Part shown: positions 18,653-27,774 of the stretch, in pieces
How the letters are laid out: each line of letters opens with the position of its first letter
Position numbering within the stretch: position 1 is the first letter of the stretch
Assembly: GCF_001411805.1 (NCBI RefSeq)
Contig: NZ_CP007212.1
Span: 3,906,001 to 3,970,000, forward strand
DNA from: Burkholderia plantarii
Lineage (GTDB): Bacteria; Pseudomonadota; Gammaproteobacteria; Burkholderiales; Burkholderiaceae
Direction: 5' to 3'
Length of the DNA stretch: 64,000 nucleotides
Translations under genes and position numbers: made by a program
The notes under the pieces: generated by a model
The model's database searches: none
The model's input: only the letters and a program-made list of their open reading frames with translations
What the model was told of the DNA's origin: nothing

Positions 18653-18756
18653 GCGGGATTCGAAACCGTTCAGGGACAGTTCATCGCGAGGCACCGCGCG
18701 CCGGTCGCGACAATCCAGCCGCGCTCGCGCCGTGCGTCGCCATCAGGCAGGCACGC

Positions 18757-19389
18757 TCAGATCGCGAACGCGAAGCCGCGCTCGCGCGCGGCCGGCGCGG
18801 CAGCATCGTCGCGCTGCGCCTCGCGAAACCGCTGCGGCGCCGCGCAATGCACGAGCGTGTCGATGAAGTATTTGGCGCGCGGCCACGGCCCGAAGCCGGC
18901 CGAGGTGTTGACATGGCCCGCGTCGCCGAGATTGACGAACGCGCTGCCGAACAGGCGCGCCATCTCGCGCGCGTCGGCGAGCGCCATCCACGGGTCGGTC
19001 TCGCTGCCGATCAGGATCGACGGCACCGGCAGCCGGCGCGCCTCGAACGCACCCGCGAACGCGAATTTCACCGGGCTGGCCGGCGCGACGAACAGCACGC
19101 CGACCACCTCGGCGCTCAGGTCGCCGCGCTGCAGCGCGTGCGCGGCGGCGAGGCAGCCGAAGCTGTGCGCGGCCAGCACGAACGGCCCGCGCTCGCGCGC
19201 GAGCGTCTCGCGCACGGCGTCCGACCAGCGCGCCAGATGCGGCGCCTCCCAGTCGTCCTGCTCCACGCGCAGCGTATGCGCGAACTGGCGTTCGAGCCAG
19301 GTCTGCCAGTGGGCGCCCTCGCTGCCATGCAGGCCCGGCACGGTCACGACACGCGGCGGCCACGCCGACGATTTGCTGCAGATGGACAT
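18757..19389 (-). CDS. RBBP9/YdeN-family serine hydrolase
   Basis: The protein has 210 residues from the ATG at 19389, preceded by AAGGAGG. The compact alpha/beta hydrolase has nucleophile Ser76 (AAHSFGC), Asp132 (GSETDPW) and His159 (GDAGHVN), a complete triad. Further family marks are VTVPGLHGSEGAHWQTW near the N-terminus and the final GFGPWPRA. Members are small cytoplasmic esterases of uncertain substrate. It is divergent from ghrA. Confidence 0.88.
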   Translation of the reverse strand: MSICSKSSAWPPRVVTVPGLHGSEGAHWQTWLERQFAHTLRVEQDDWEAPHLARWSDAVRETLARERGPFVLAAHSFGCLAAAHALQRGDLSAEVVGVLFVAPASPVKFAFAGAFEARRLPVPSILIGSETDPWMALADAREMARLFGSAFVNLGDAGHVNTSAGFGPWPRAKYFIDTLVHCAAPQRFREAQRDDAAAPAARERGFAFAI

Positions 19390-19579
19390 CCTTGCCTCCT
19401 TCGCTTGGCCGGTGGAGTCGATGCCGATTGTCGGCCGCGCGGCGGGTCGGGCGAACCAATTTATCGTGCTTAGCAATTTCGGACTGGCGGCGCCAGATCG
19501 CCCGACGCCGTAGAATGGCCGTTTCGGCGCGATGCGGCCACGAGCCGGCGCCGCGCCCGCTCCGCCCGCCCCGACCACG

Positions 19580-20536
19580 ATGCAGATCCTGCTCCATTAC
19601 TCCGACGGCGAACTGTCCGACTGGCAACGCGAGATCGAAGCCGCGCTGCCGGGCGCGACGCTGCGCGCCTGGCAACCTGGCGACGACGCGCGCGCCGACT
19701 ACGCGCTGGTCTGGCAGCCGCCCGCCGCGATGCTCGCGCCGCGCGACGGCCTGAAGGCGATCTTCAATCTCGGCGCGGGCGTCGACGCACTGCTCGCGCT
19801 CGAACGCGACCAACCCGGCATGCTGCCGGCCGGCGTGCCGCTGGTGCGGCTCGAGGACACCGGCATGGGCGCGCAGATGGTGGAGTACGTCGTGTACGGC
19901 GTGCTGCGCCACCTGCGGCGCTTCGACGATTACGCGGCGCAGCAGCGCGAACACCGCTGGGCGCCGCTGCCGGTCACGCCGCGCGAGCGCTTCGTGGTGG
20001 GCGTGCTGGGCCTCGGCGTGCTCGGCACGCAGGTCGCGCGCGCGCTCGCGGGGCTCGGCTTCACCGTGCGCGGCTTCAGCCGCGGCGCGAAATCGCTGGA
20101 CGGCGTCGCCTGCTCGGCCGGCGCGCCGCGCGCGGGCGACCCGGCGTTCGAGGCGTTCAGCGGCGGCCTGCAGGTGCTCGTGAACCTGCTGCCGAGTACG
20201 CCCGACACCGAGGGCGTGCTGGACGCGCGGCTGTTCGCGCGGCTCGCGCCCGGCGCGCTGCTGGTCAACGTCGCGCGCGGCGCGCATCTGGTCGAGGCGG
20301 ACCTGCTCGACGCGCTCGCCGCCGGGCACCTCGGCGCGGCGCTGCTCGACGTGTTGCGCGAGGAGCCGCCCGCCGCCGATCATCCGTTCTGGCAACATCC
20401 GCGCATCACGCTCACGCCGCACGTCTCGGCCGAAACCGGGCGCAGCGGCGCGATCGCGCAGATCGCCGCGAAGATCCGCGCGTTCGAACGCGGCGAGCCC
20501 GTCAGCGGGATCGTCGATCGCGCGCGCGGTTACTGA
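19580..20536 (+). CDS. ghrA: Glyoxylate/hydroxypyruvate reductase A
   Basis: This NAD(P)H-dependent 2-hydroxyacid dehydrogenase reduces glyoxylate and hydroxypyruvate. It has 318 residues from the ATG at 19580 (MQILLHYSDGELSDWQ). The nucleotide-binding loop is GVLGLGVLGTQ, the catalytic arginine is in LVNVARGAHLVE, and LREEPPAADHPFWQHPRITLTPH carries the catalytic glutamate and histidine. No strong Shine-Dalgarno precedes the chosen start. An upstream ATG at 19532 adds 16 low-complexity residues. Confidence 0.9.
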   Translation: MQILLHYSDGELSDWQREIEAALPGATLRAWQPGDDARADYALVWQPPAAMLAPRDGLKAIFNLGAGVDALLALERDQPGMLPAGVPLVRLEDTGMGAQMVEYVVYGVLRHLRRFDDYAAQQREHRWAPLPVTPRERFVVGVLGLGVLGTQVARALAGLGFTVRGFSRGAKSLDGVACSAGAPRAGDPAFEAFSGGLQVLVNLLPSTPDTEGVLDARLFARLAPGALLVNVARGAHLVEADLLDALAAGHLGAALLDVLREEPPAADHPFWQHPRITLTPHVSAETGRSGAIAQIAAKIRAFERGEPVSGIVDRARGY

Positions 20537-20697
20537 ACTCGCGCACGCGCGGCCCCCGCGACCGGACCACGTAATCGAAGTACGCAGCCGAAGCACGCAA
20601 GCGAGGCACGCAACCGGCCCGCGCCGCCGGCCCCGTTGCCCACGACAACCGCAGCACGATGCGCCGCGCGCGCGTCACCGAACGATGGAGACTGAGC

Positions 20698-21624
20698 ATG
20701 ACGTTCCCCGCAGCCGTGAAAATCGTTGAAGTCGGGCCGCGCGACGGCCTGCAGAACGAGAAGACCTTCGTGCCGACCGAGGTGAAGATCGCGCTGGTCG
20801 ACCGGCTTTCGCACGCCGGCTTCCCGAACCTCGAGGTGGCCTCGTTCGTCTCGCCGAAATGGGTGCCGCAGATGGCTGACGGCGCCGAGGTGATGGCCGG
20901 CATCGCGCGCCGTCCGGGCGCGCTCTACTCGGCGTTGACGCCGAACCTGAAGGGCCTGGAGAACGCGCTTGCCGCGCGCGCCGACGAGGTCGTGATCTTC
21001 GGCGCGGCGAGCGAGGCGTTCTCGCAGAAGAACATCAACTGCGGCATCGCCGAGAGCATCGCGCGCTTCGAGCCGGTCGCGAAGGCCGCGAAGGACGCCG
21101 GCGTGCGGCTGCGCGGCAGCCTCTCGTGCGCGCTCGGCTGCCCGTACCAGGGCGAGGTGCCGGTGGCCGCCGTGATCGACGTGGTCGAACGCTTCGCCGC
21201 GCTCGGCTGCGACGAGATCGACATCGCCGACACGATCGGCGTGGGCACCGCCGCGCAGACGCGCGCGCTGCTGGCCGCCGTCTCGAAGGTGTTCCCGCGC
21301 GAGCGGCTGTCGGGCCACTTCCACGACACCTACGGCCAGGCGCTCGCCAACATCCACGCCGCGCTGCTCGAAGGCATCACGATCTTCCACGCGTCGGTGG
21401 CGGGCCTCGGCGGCTGCCCCTACGCGAAGGGCGCGACCGGCAACGTCGCGACCGAGGACGTGCTGTACCTGATGCAGGGGCTCGGCATCGAAACCGGCAT
21501 CGGCCTGATCGAGGTGGTCGAGGCCGGCGATTTCATCTCGCGCGCGATCGGCCGCGAGAACGCCTCGCGCGCCGGCCGCGCGCTGCTCGCCAAGCGGCGC
21601 GACGCGCAGGCCGCCTGCGTCTGA
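20698..21624 (+). CDS. mvaB: Hydroxymethylglutaryl-CoA lyase
   Basis: The enzyme cleaves HMG-CoA to acetoacetate and acetyl-CoA in leucine catabolism. It has 308 residues and GGAG upstream of the ATG at 20698. Motifs: VEVGPRDGLQNE (metal and catalytic arginine), VASFVSPKWVPQMAD, SCALGCPYQG, GHFHDTYGQALAN (metal-binding histidines) and the signature loop VAGLGGCPYAKGATGN with its catalytic cysteine. It starts a compact run with the YbaK-like and DUF1289 genes. Confidence 0.96.
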   Translation: MTFPAAVKIVEVGPRDGLQNEKTFVPTEVKIALVDRLSHAGFPNLEVASFVSPKWVPQMADGAEVMAGIARRPGALYSALTPNLKGLENALAARADEVVIFGAASEAFSQKNINCGIAESIARFEPVAKAAKDAGVRLRGSLSCALGCPYQGEVPVAAVIDVVERFAALGCDEIDIADTIGVGTAAQTRALLAAVSKVFPRERLSGHFHDTYGQALANIHAALLEGITIFHASVAGLGGCPYAKGATGNVATEDVLYLMQGLGIETGIGLIEVVEAGDFISRAIGRENASRAGRALLAKRRDAQAACV

Positions 21625-21663
21625 GCCCGAACCACCCCGTATTCCTTTTTCGCCGATGCTTTC

Positions 21664-22173
21664 ATGACCACGACTCCGACACCTCCCGAAGCCCTTCCCG
21701 ACTCCGCGCGCCGCGTCGCGCAACTGCTGCGCGAGCGCGGCCACGAACACGGCGTGGTGCTGCTCGACGAGACCGGCCGCACCTCGGCCGAGGCCGCCGC
21801 CGGCCTCGGCTGCGCGGTGGCGCAGATCGCCAAGTCGATCCTGTTCCGGCGGGCCTCGGACGGCGCCCCCGTGCTGGTGATCGCCAGCGGCGCGAACCGC
21901 GTGGACGAACGCAAGGTGGCCGCGCAGGTCGGCGAGATCGGCCGCGCCGACGCGAAGTTCGTGCGCGAGAACACCGGCTACGCGATCGGCGGCGTCTGCC
22001 CGATCGGGCATCGCGTCGAGCCCGTCACGCTGATCGACGCGGACCTGCTCGCGCTCGACAGCCTGTGGGCCGCGGCGGGCCATCCGCATGCGGTGTTCAA
22101 CCTGTCGCCGCAGGAACTCGTCGAGCTGACCGGTGCGCCGGTCGTCGACGTCGCGCTGCGGGAGCCGGCATGA
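21664..22173 (+). CDS. YbaK/EbsC (aminoacyl-tRNA deacylase-like) family protein
   Basis: The protein has 169 residues. The core has the family fold marks RTSAEAAAGLGC, IAKSILFRR, GANRVDERKVA and YAIGGVCPIGH. These resemble the editing domain of prolyl-tRNA synthetase and are thought to hydrolyse mis-acylated tRNA. The conserved lysine in IAKSI is kept. The stop overlaps the next start (ATGA). Confidence 0.88.
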   Translation: MTTTPTPPEALPDSARRVAQLLRERGHEHGVVLLDETGRTSAEAAAGLGCAVAQIAKSILFRRASDGAPVLVIASGANRVDERKVAAQVGEIGRADAKFVRENTGYAIGGVCPIGHRVEPVTLIDADLLALDSLWAAAGHPHAVFNLSPQELVELTGAPVVDVALREPA

Positions 22174-22454
22174 GCGGCGGCGCGCGGGACGCGGCGAGCG
22201 ACACGCTCGCGACGGCGGACGAGGTCGCGCAAGTCGCCGAGGCCGTGGCCGAGGCGCCCGTCAGCACCGTCGCCTCGCCATGCACGAACGTCTGCAAGAT
22301 GGACCGCGAGGCGGGCTGGTGCATCGGCTGCCGCCGCACGCGCGACGAGATCGCCTCGTGGCGCAAGCTCGACGACGCGGGCCGGCTCGCGATCCTCGCG
22401 CGGCTCGAGGCGCGCTGGTTCGATGACGCGGCGGCACCAGCCGGCGCAGCCTGA
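22170..22454 (+). CDS. DUF1289 small cysteine-rich protein
   Basis: The protein has 94 residues from the ATG at 22170, overlapping the preceding stop by 4 nt. The conserved block SPCTNVCKMD, then WCIGCRRTRDEIASW, carries four cysteines in the arrangement typical of DUF1289, possibly a metal site. The ~35-residue N-terminal extension is Ala/Glu-rich and less conserved. Coupling to the YbaK-like gene suggests co-expression. Confidence 0.85.
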   Translation: MSGGARDAASDTLATADEVAQVAEAVAEAPVSTVASPCTNVCKMDREAGWCIGCRRTRDEIASWRKLDDAGRLAILARLEARWFDDAAAPAGAA

Positions 22455-22592
22455 CCGCGACACATCCGGGCGGCATCGTGGATGACGACGCGAACCGCCC
22501 CTCGATGCATCGCTCGCGCGGCGCGGCCCCGGCGCATCATGAAAGCGACGCGAATCCGGCCGGCCACGCGCCGCTCACGCCGCCGCGCGAAC

Positions 22593-22629
22593 AAAAAAAA
22601 AGCCGTTCGTCCAAGGAGTGGCGAACGGC
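22593..22629 (-). terminator. Strong intrinsic terminator on the minus strand
   Basis: GCCGTTCG (22602-22609) and CGAACGGC (22622-22629) form a perfect 8-bp stem with a 12-nt loop. On the minus strand nine T residues follow (22601-22593). It lies about 240 nt downstream of the dehalogenase-like gene, far for a normal 3' UTR, so it may end a separate short transcript. See findings. Confidence 0.8.
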
Positions 22630-22869
22630 GCTCAGAGTGGAATCCCGTTGACGTGATCAACGTTAAGGCGATCATACGAGCGCCCATTTTGCATCGCATC
22701 GGGAGTTTCCCTACAGATCGAAATCCACGCCCGACGGCGATGGTGCTGCGCCGTGTTCCCGCCTGTCTTGCAGGGGTTTGCGGCCACGCGCGAGGCGCCG
22801 GCGGCGATGCCGCGACGCGTCATATGCGCAGCCGCACGACGCCGCGCCGACACGCCGCGAAGCCGCGCG
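22630..22869. other. Spacer between the terminator and the dehalogenase-like gene
   Basis: No protein gene is supported. The part next to the terminator (about 22630-22720) is clearly less GC-rich than its surroundings and contains GTTGA CGTGA TCAAC (about 22647-22661), a short inverted repeat. It could be a small-RNA body or a long 3' UTR. Confidence 0.4.
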
Positions 22870-23766
22870 TCAGCCTCCCGGCTCGCGCGCCTCGAAGAAC
22901 GCGAGCATCTCCGCGAGCAGCGCGTCGGGCGCCTCCTCGGGAATGTAATGGCCGCAGTCGAGCGCGCGCCCGCTCACGTCGCGCGCCACGGCGCGCCATT
23001 CGTCGAGCGGCGAGAAGCAGCGCGCCACCACGCCGTCGGCGCCCCACAGCACGCGCAGCGGACAGCCGATGCGGGTGCCGCGTTCGAGGTCGGCGCGATC
23101 GTGTTCGAGATCGATGCTGGCCGAGGCGCGATAGTCCTCGCACATCGCATGCACCGCGCCCGGCTGCTTCAGCGCGTGGCGATACGCGTCGAGCGCGGCC
23201 GGCGAGAACGGCGCGAGCCCGGCCGAGCGGCTGCCCATCACGCGCTCGACATAGGCGTCGGGGTTCGCGCCGATCAGCGTCTCCGGCAGCGGCGCCGGCT
23301 GGATCAGGAAGAACCAGTGGAAGTACGCGGTCGCGAACGCGCGGTCGGTCTTCTCGTACATCGCGAGCGTGGGCGCGATGTCGAGCAGCATCATGCGCTC
23401 GACCGCGTCGGGGTGATCGAGCGCCATCCGGTGTGCGACGCGTGCGCCCCGATCGTGCGCGCAGACCGGAAAGCGCTCGTAGCCGAAATGGCGCATCACG
23501 GCGAGCTGGTCGGCCGCCATCGTCCGTTTCGAATAGGTGAGATGCGCGGCGTCGCCGCGCGGCTTGCCCGAGGCGCCGTAGCCGCGCAGGTCGGTGGCGA
23601 TCACGGTGAAATGCCGGGCCAGCACGGCGGCGAGGCGATGCCAGATCACGTGGGTCTGCGGATGGCCGTGCAGCAACAGCAGCGGCGGCCCGGCTCCCCC
23701 CTTGACGCCGAAGATGTCGACGTCCTGCACCGTTACAGTAAACGCTGCGAACTCGTCAAACGACAT
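22870..23766 (-). CDS. Alpha/beta hydrolase with fluoroacetate-dehalogenase active-site set
   Basis: The protein has 298 residues from the ATG at 23766, preceded by GGGGAGA. The oxyanion motif LLHGHPQTHVIWH and nucleophile motif CAHDRGARVAHRMALDHP are present. Compared with the fluoroacetate dehalogenase RPA1163 (from memory), equivalents are seen for the nucleophile Asp105, acid Asp129 and His273, the carboxylate arginines Arg106 and Arg109, and the halide pocket His150, Trp151 and Tyr212. A haloacetate-cleaving function is therefore plausible. Epoxide hydrolase is less likely because of the His-Trp pair. Confidence 0.82.
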   Translation of the reverse strand: MSFDEFAAFTVTVQDVDIFGVKGGAGPPLLLLHGHPQTHVIWHRLAAVLARHFTVIATDLRGYGASGKPRGDAAHLTYSKRTMAADQLAVMRHFGYERFPVCAHDRGARVAHRMALDHPDAVERMMLLDIAPTLAMYEKTDRAFATAYFHWFFLIQPAPLPETLIGANPDAYVERVMGSRSAGLAPFSPAALDAYRHALKQPGAVHAMCEDYRASASIDLEHDRADLERGTRIGCPLRVLWGADGVVARCFSPLDEWRAVARDVSGRALDCGHYIPEEAPDALLAEMLAFFEAREPGG

Positions 23767-24056
23767 GGCGATGTCTCCCCTGGTCGATTGTTGTAGCCGC
23801 CATTGTAGGAGCCGGGTTCGCGATGCAAAGCCGCCGTGCCTTGCAAATCGTAGAAGCCGAACACTCATTCGACACCGCCGCCGCCCGCATCGCCCTACAA
23901 TCGCACGACCGTTCGTATTAATATCCAACGACCGCCGCCGCGCGTCGCTCAGCAGTGCCGCCGGCGCGGCCCGCGACGCGCGCGATGCGCCGCGCCGCTA
24001 CACTCATGTGGCCGCCCGCAACCCACGCGAGCGGCGCCGCCCCCGGAGACCTCACC

Positions 24057-25016
24057 ATGGCCCTGCCCGCCGTCCTTCAGCGCCTGTCGCTGCCCGTCAT
24101 CGCCTCGCCGATGTTCATCGTCAGCTATCCCGAGCTGGTGCTCGCGCAGTGCAAGGCGGGCATCGTCGGCTCGTTCCCCGCGCTCAACGCGCGGCCGGCC
24201 GAGCTGCTCGACGAATGGCTCACGCGCATCGAGGACGAACTCGCCGCGCACCGCGAGCGGCATCCCGATGCGGTGATCGGGCCGGTGGCGGTCAACCAGA
24301 TCGTCCATCAGTCGAACGTGCGGCTCGAACACGACGTGCGCGTGTGCGTCGAGCACAAGGTGCCGATCTTCATCACCAGCCTGCGCGCGCCGGCCCCGGA
24401 GATCGTGCAGGCGGTGCATGGCTACGGCGGCATCGTGCTGCACGACGTGATCAGCCTGCGCCACGCGCAGAAGGCGCTCGAAGCCGGCGTGGACGGGCTG
24501 ATCCTGGTGGCGGCCGGCGCGGGCGGCCATGCCGGCACCACCTCGCCGTTCGCGCTGGTGGGCGAGATCCGCCGGATGTTCGACGGCCCGCTCGTGCTGT
24601 CGGGCTCGATCGCCAACGGCGGCTCGATCCTCGCCGCGCAGGCGATGGGCGCCGACCTCGCCTACATGGGCACGCGCTTCATCGCCACGCGCGAGGCACA
24701 CGCGGTGGACGGCTACAAGCAGGCGATCGTCAACGCGAAATCGGCCGACATCGTCTATACGAACCTGTTCACCGGCGTCCACGGCAACTACATCCGCGAG
24801 AGCATCGTGAACGCCGGGCTCGACCCGGATGCGCTGCCCGAAGCCGACAAGTCGAAGATGAATTTCGCCAACGACAAGGCGAAGGCGTGGAAGGACATCT
24901 GGGGCGCGGGCCAGGGCGTGGGGCTGATGGACGACGTGCCGAGCGTGGCCGAGCTGGTCGAGCGGCTCTCGCGCGAATACGCGGACGCGAAGGCGCGGCT
25001 CGGCATCCGCGGCTGA
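24057..25016 (+). CDS. Nitronate monooxygenase-family flavin oxidoreductase
   Basis: This FMN-binding TIM-barrel protein has 319 residues from the ATG at 24057 (GGAG upstream). Motifs: IASPMFIVSYPELV, the VGSFPALNARP loop, VVHDV-like region HDVISLRHAQKA, LVAAGAGGHAGTTSPFAL and the phosphate-binding LSGSIANGGSILAAQAMGADLAYMGTRFIA. It belongs to the 2-nitropropane dioxygenase/nitronate monooxygenase superfamily. Substrate is unknown. It is divergent from the dehalogenase-like gene with a 290-bp promoter region between them. Confidence 0.88.
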   Translation: MALPAVLQRLSLPVIASPMFIVSYPELVLAQCKAGIVGSFPALNARPAELLDEWLTRIEDELAAHRERHPDAVIGPVAVNQIVHQSNVRLEHDVRVCVEHKVPIFITSLRAPAPEIVQAVHGYGGIVLHDVISLRHAQKALEAGVDGLILVAAGAGGHAGTTSPFALVGEIRRMFDGPLVLSGSIANGGSILAAQAMGADLAYMGTRFIATREAHAVDGYKQAIVNAKSADIVYTNLFTGVHGNYIRESIVNAGLDPDALPEADKSKMNFANDKAKAWKDIWGAGQGVGLMDDVPSVAELVERLSREYADAKARLGIRG

Positions 25017-25119
25017 GTCCGCCAACGGCCGCTCGCCCGGCCCCTTGCAAGCGTAGAAGCAGGAAAGCCCGAACGCGGGCCCGGCCGCACCGGGCCATCC
25101 CGGCACGCCGCGGTCGCGT

Positions 25120-26088
25120 TCAGCGCGCGACGGCCCGCCTCGCCTTCGGCGCGGCGGCCTCCTTCAGATGCTCGTCGATCGACGGGCACAGCGACTGGCC
25201 GGCGAAGCGGTCGGCGAGGAAATCGACGAACGAGCGCACCTTCGCGGACACGTGCCGGCGGCTCGCGTAGACCGCGTAGATCGGCAGCTCGCGCGGCGGC
25301 ATCGCATCGAGCAGCAGCGGCACGAGGCGGCCGGCCTCGAGGTCGTCGCCCACCACTTCGGTGCCGAGCATCGCGATGCCGCTGCCGTTGAGCACGGCCA
25401 CGCGCAGCGCCTCGAGGTGGTTGACGATCAGGTTGCCCGAGAGCGTCACGCGCGAGGCCGCGGCCGATTCGAACGCGGCCGAATCGATCGAGGTCGGCCC
25501 GGTGTCGCGGCGCAGATAGTTGTGCTGCTCGAGATCGGCGAGCGTGGCGGGCACACCGTGTTCCTCGAGGTAGGCGGGCGACGCGACCAGCAGGATGTGC
25601 GCGGTCGCGATCTGCCGCGCCACCAGCGACGACGATTTCAGGCCGAACGGGGCCGCGCGCACGGCCACGTCGTAGCCCTCGTCGATCAGTTCCACCACGC
25701 GGTCGGACAGCGTGATCTCGACCGTTACGTCGGCATAGCGCGCCGCGTAATCGGTCACCGCGCTCATCACGTGGCGCAATCCGAACGCGGACAGCGAGGT
25801 CACGCGCAGGCGCCCCTGCGGCACGATGCTGGCCGCGCCCACCGCCTGGCCCGCCTCGTCGAGTTCGGTCAACGCCTGCACCAGCCGTTCGTAGTATTCG
25901 CGTCCCGCCTCGGTCGGCGCGACGCGGCGTGTCGTCCGGTGCAGCAGCCGCGCGCCGAGCTGCTGCTCGAGATGCATCACGTGCTTGCTCGCCATCGCCG
26001 CCGACATCTGCATGCGTTCCGCTGCGCCGACGAAGCTGCCGACTTCAACGACATAGCGAAATACATTCATGCTGACGAGGGTATCCAT
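25120..26088 (-). CDS. LysR-family transcriptional regulator
   Basis: The protein has 322 residues. The N-terminal winged helix (MDTLVSMNVFRYVVEVGSFV, AASKHV-type recognition helix, LGARLLHRTTRRVAPTEAGREYYERL) is followed by a type-2 periplasmic-binding-like effector domain. The C-terminus ends in a basic tail. The target and inducer are not evident. The porin gene lies upstream on the same strand, but with its own 3' region, so they are probably separate transcripts. Confidence 0.92.
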   Translation of the reverse strand: MDTLVSMNVFRYVVEVGSFVGAAERMQMSAAMASKHVMHLEQQLGARLLHRTTRRVAPTEAGREYYERLVQALTELDEAGQAVGAASIVPQGRLRVTSLSAFGLRHVMSAVTDYAARYADVTVEITLSDRVVELIDEGYDVAVRAAPFGLKSSSLVARQIATAHILLVASPAYLEEHGVPATLADLEQHNYLRRDTGPTSIDSAAFESAAASRVTLSGNLIVNHLEALRVAVLNGSGIAMLGTEVVGDDLEAGRLVPLLLDAMPPRELPIYAVYASRRHVSAKVRSFVDFLADRFAGQSLCPSIDEHLKEAAAPKARRAVAR

Positions 26089-26262
26089 CGAAAACGCTCG
26101 CGTTCCTGAAATTGCACATTGAAAAGAACTGTAACAAAGGCTGGCTCACGAGAACGTCAACAAACGCAAAACGTCGTTTTATGGATGCGGCCCCGCGCCG
26201 GTTTCGCGGCGGAAAATTGCGCCGGCCGGCCCGCCGGCCGCACGGGCTGCCCGGCGCGGGGT

Positions 26263-27333
26263 TCAGAAACGCACCCGCATCCCGGCGCCGAGCGTATCGC
26301 CGGTGGACTGGTTCGACAGTTGGTCGCGCAGGTAGGCGGCATAGACGTCGGTGCGCTTCGACAGCGGATAGTCGTAGCCGACCGCCCAGGTCCGATGGGT
26401 CTGGTCGAGCCCGCCCGTGTCGCGCGAATACGCATACGAGGCCAGTGCGCTGCCCGCGCCGAGCGGCACCGACACGCCGCCCTGCGCCGTGTTCACGTGC
26501 CAGTTGCCACCCTGCAGATCGTTCCTCGCATACATGTACTGGCCGTACAGCCTGGCGAACTTCAGGTCGTAGCTGATGCCGAGCTGGGTGACGCCCTGGC
26601 TCTTCATGCCGGCCACGAGCGAGCCGAGATCGCCGGGCGCGTTGTTGAAATTCACGTACTGGTAGACGGCCGTCATCGCCAGCGGACCGTGGAAATACTG
26701 CAGCTGGCCGCTCCACTTCTTCGCGCCGTTGCTGCCCGACTGGTTGCCGAGCGCGTACATCGCGCTCGCGTTGAAACCGTTGAAATCGGGGGTCGTATAC
26801 GACACCGCGTTGTTCCAGCCCGAATCGCCCACCACGCCCTGGTCCGTCGTGTAGGTCGGGAACGTGCCGAGCCCGAGGAACACGTGATAGACCATCGGCG
26901 AGAATTCGTAGGAGTCGATCAGCGGGTTGAACAGGATCGTCGAGATAAACAGGTGGGTGGTGAGGCGCCCCGCGCGCACCGTGCCGTAGGGCGTTTCGAG
27001 GCCGACGTAGGCATTGCGCGCGAAGAACGTGTCGCCGTCGAAGCGGCCGTAGCGGCCGTTCTGCGGCCGGAAGAAGTCCTCGATCGTGAAGATCGCGCGG
27101 TAGCCGCCGCCGAGATCCTCGGTGCCGCGCAGGCCCCAGTACGAGGTCGACATGCCGCCGCCCTGCACGCCCCAGGCGCGCTCGCCGCCCGGGAATTTCT
27201 GCGCGCCGACCCAGGCGTCGACCTGACCGTAGAGCTGGATGCTCGATTGCGCATGGGCGGGCGCCGCCGCAAGTGCCGTCCACGCGAGGCAGGCGAAGGC
27301 ACCGGACGCGGTCCGGCGAGCAAGTGACTTCAT
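26263..27333 (-). CDS. Gram-negative general porin
   Basis: The protein has 356 residues. The signal peptide ends at about residue 28 (AAPAHA/QSS). The mature protein begins SIQLYGQVDAWVG, the typical first strand of Burkholderia/Neisseria-type porins, contains WGLRGTEDLGGGY, NAYVGLETPYGTVRAGR and many alternating beta-strands, and ends with GAGMRVRF, whose terminal Phe is the outer-membrane insertion signal. It is likely a trimeric diffusion channel for small solutes. The promoter lies in 27334-27480. Confidence 0.94.
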   Translation of the reverse strand: MKSLARRTASGAFACLAWTALAAAPAHAQSSIQLYGQVDAWVGAQKFPGGERAWGVQGGGMSTSYWGLRGTEDLGGGYRAIFTIEDFFRPQNGRYGRFDGDTFFARNAYVGLETPYGTVRAGRLTTHLFISTILFNPLIDSYEFSPMVYHVFLGLGTFPTYTTDQGVVGDSGWNNAVSYTTPDFNGFNASAMYALGNQSGSNGAKKWSGQLQYFHGPLAMTAVYQYVNFNNAPGDLGSLVAGMKSQGVTQLGISYDLKFARLYGQYMYARNDLQGGNWHVNTAQGGVSVPLGAGSALASYAYSRDTGGLDQTHRTWAVGYDYPLSKRTDVYAAYLRDQLSNQSTGDTLGAGMRVRF

Positions 27334-27774
27334 GAGATCTCCGAATCAAATCGAATGGAATCGATGCGCTTTGGTTTGGTGTGACGACGCGCGCATGGAT
27401 GAGGCCCGGCCATCTTCACGGGCCGATAAGCTGGTCAAAATTGGAAACACTTATGGTTGGTATAGCGCGGCGGGCAATCCGCGCGAATCCGGCGAAGGCG
27501 GCGGTGCCGGCCGGCGGCGCCCGGCGTGCCGGAACCGGCGCGGCAACACACCGCCGCCGCCGGCGAGGCGCGAGAGATAGCGCAAGCGATGCGCGGCGCG
27601 AAAGCGCGGAGAGGGGAAACAGCGGGGAAAACGGCGGGAACCGTGGCGAATCCGCGTCAATCGCGGGGCTCGGCGCAAGGGTGCCGTTGCGACGGTCGCG
27701 GGCCGAAGGCCCACCGGCGCGGAGCCGGCAGCGGGACCGGCGACCGGCGCCGCGACCGCGCGCGGCTGGTCAGG
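27334..27774. other. Intergenic region upstream of the porin gene
   Basis: No gene is supported. The first ~150 nt on the porin side are less GC-rich and are expected to carry the porin promoter. The remainder (27480-27770) is GC-rich without recognisable signals. Confidence 0.5.

Noticed and set aside
22632..22853. 73-codon minus-strand frame ending beside the orphan terminator
   Set aside because: No ribosome site, arginine-rich and no coherent fold pattern. A non-coding transcript explains the terminator equally well.
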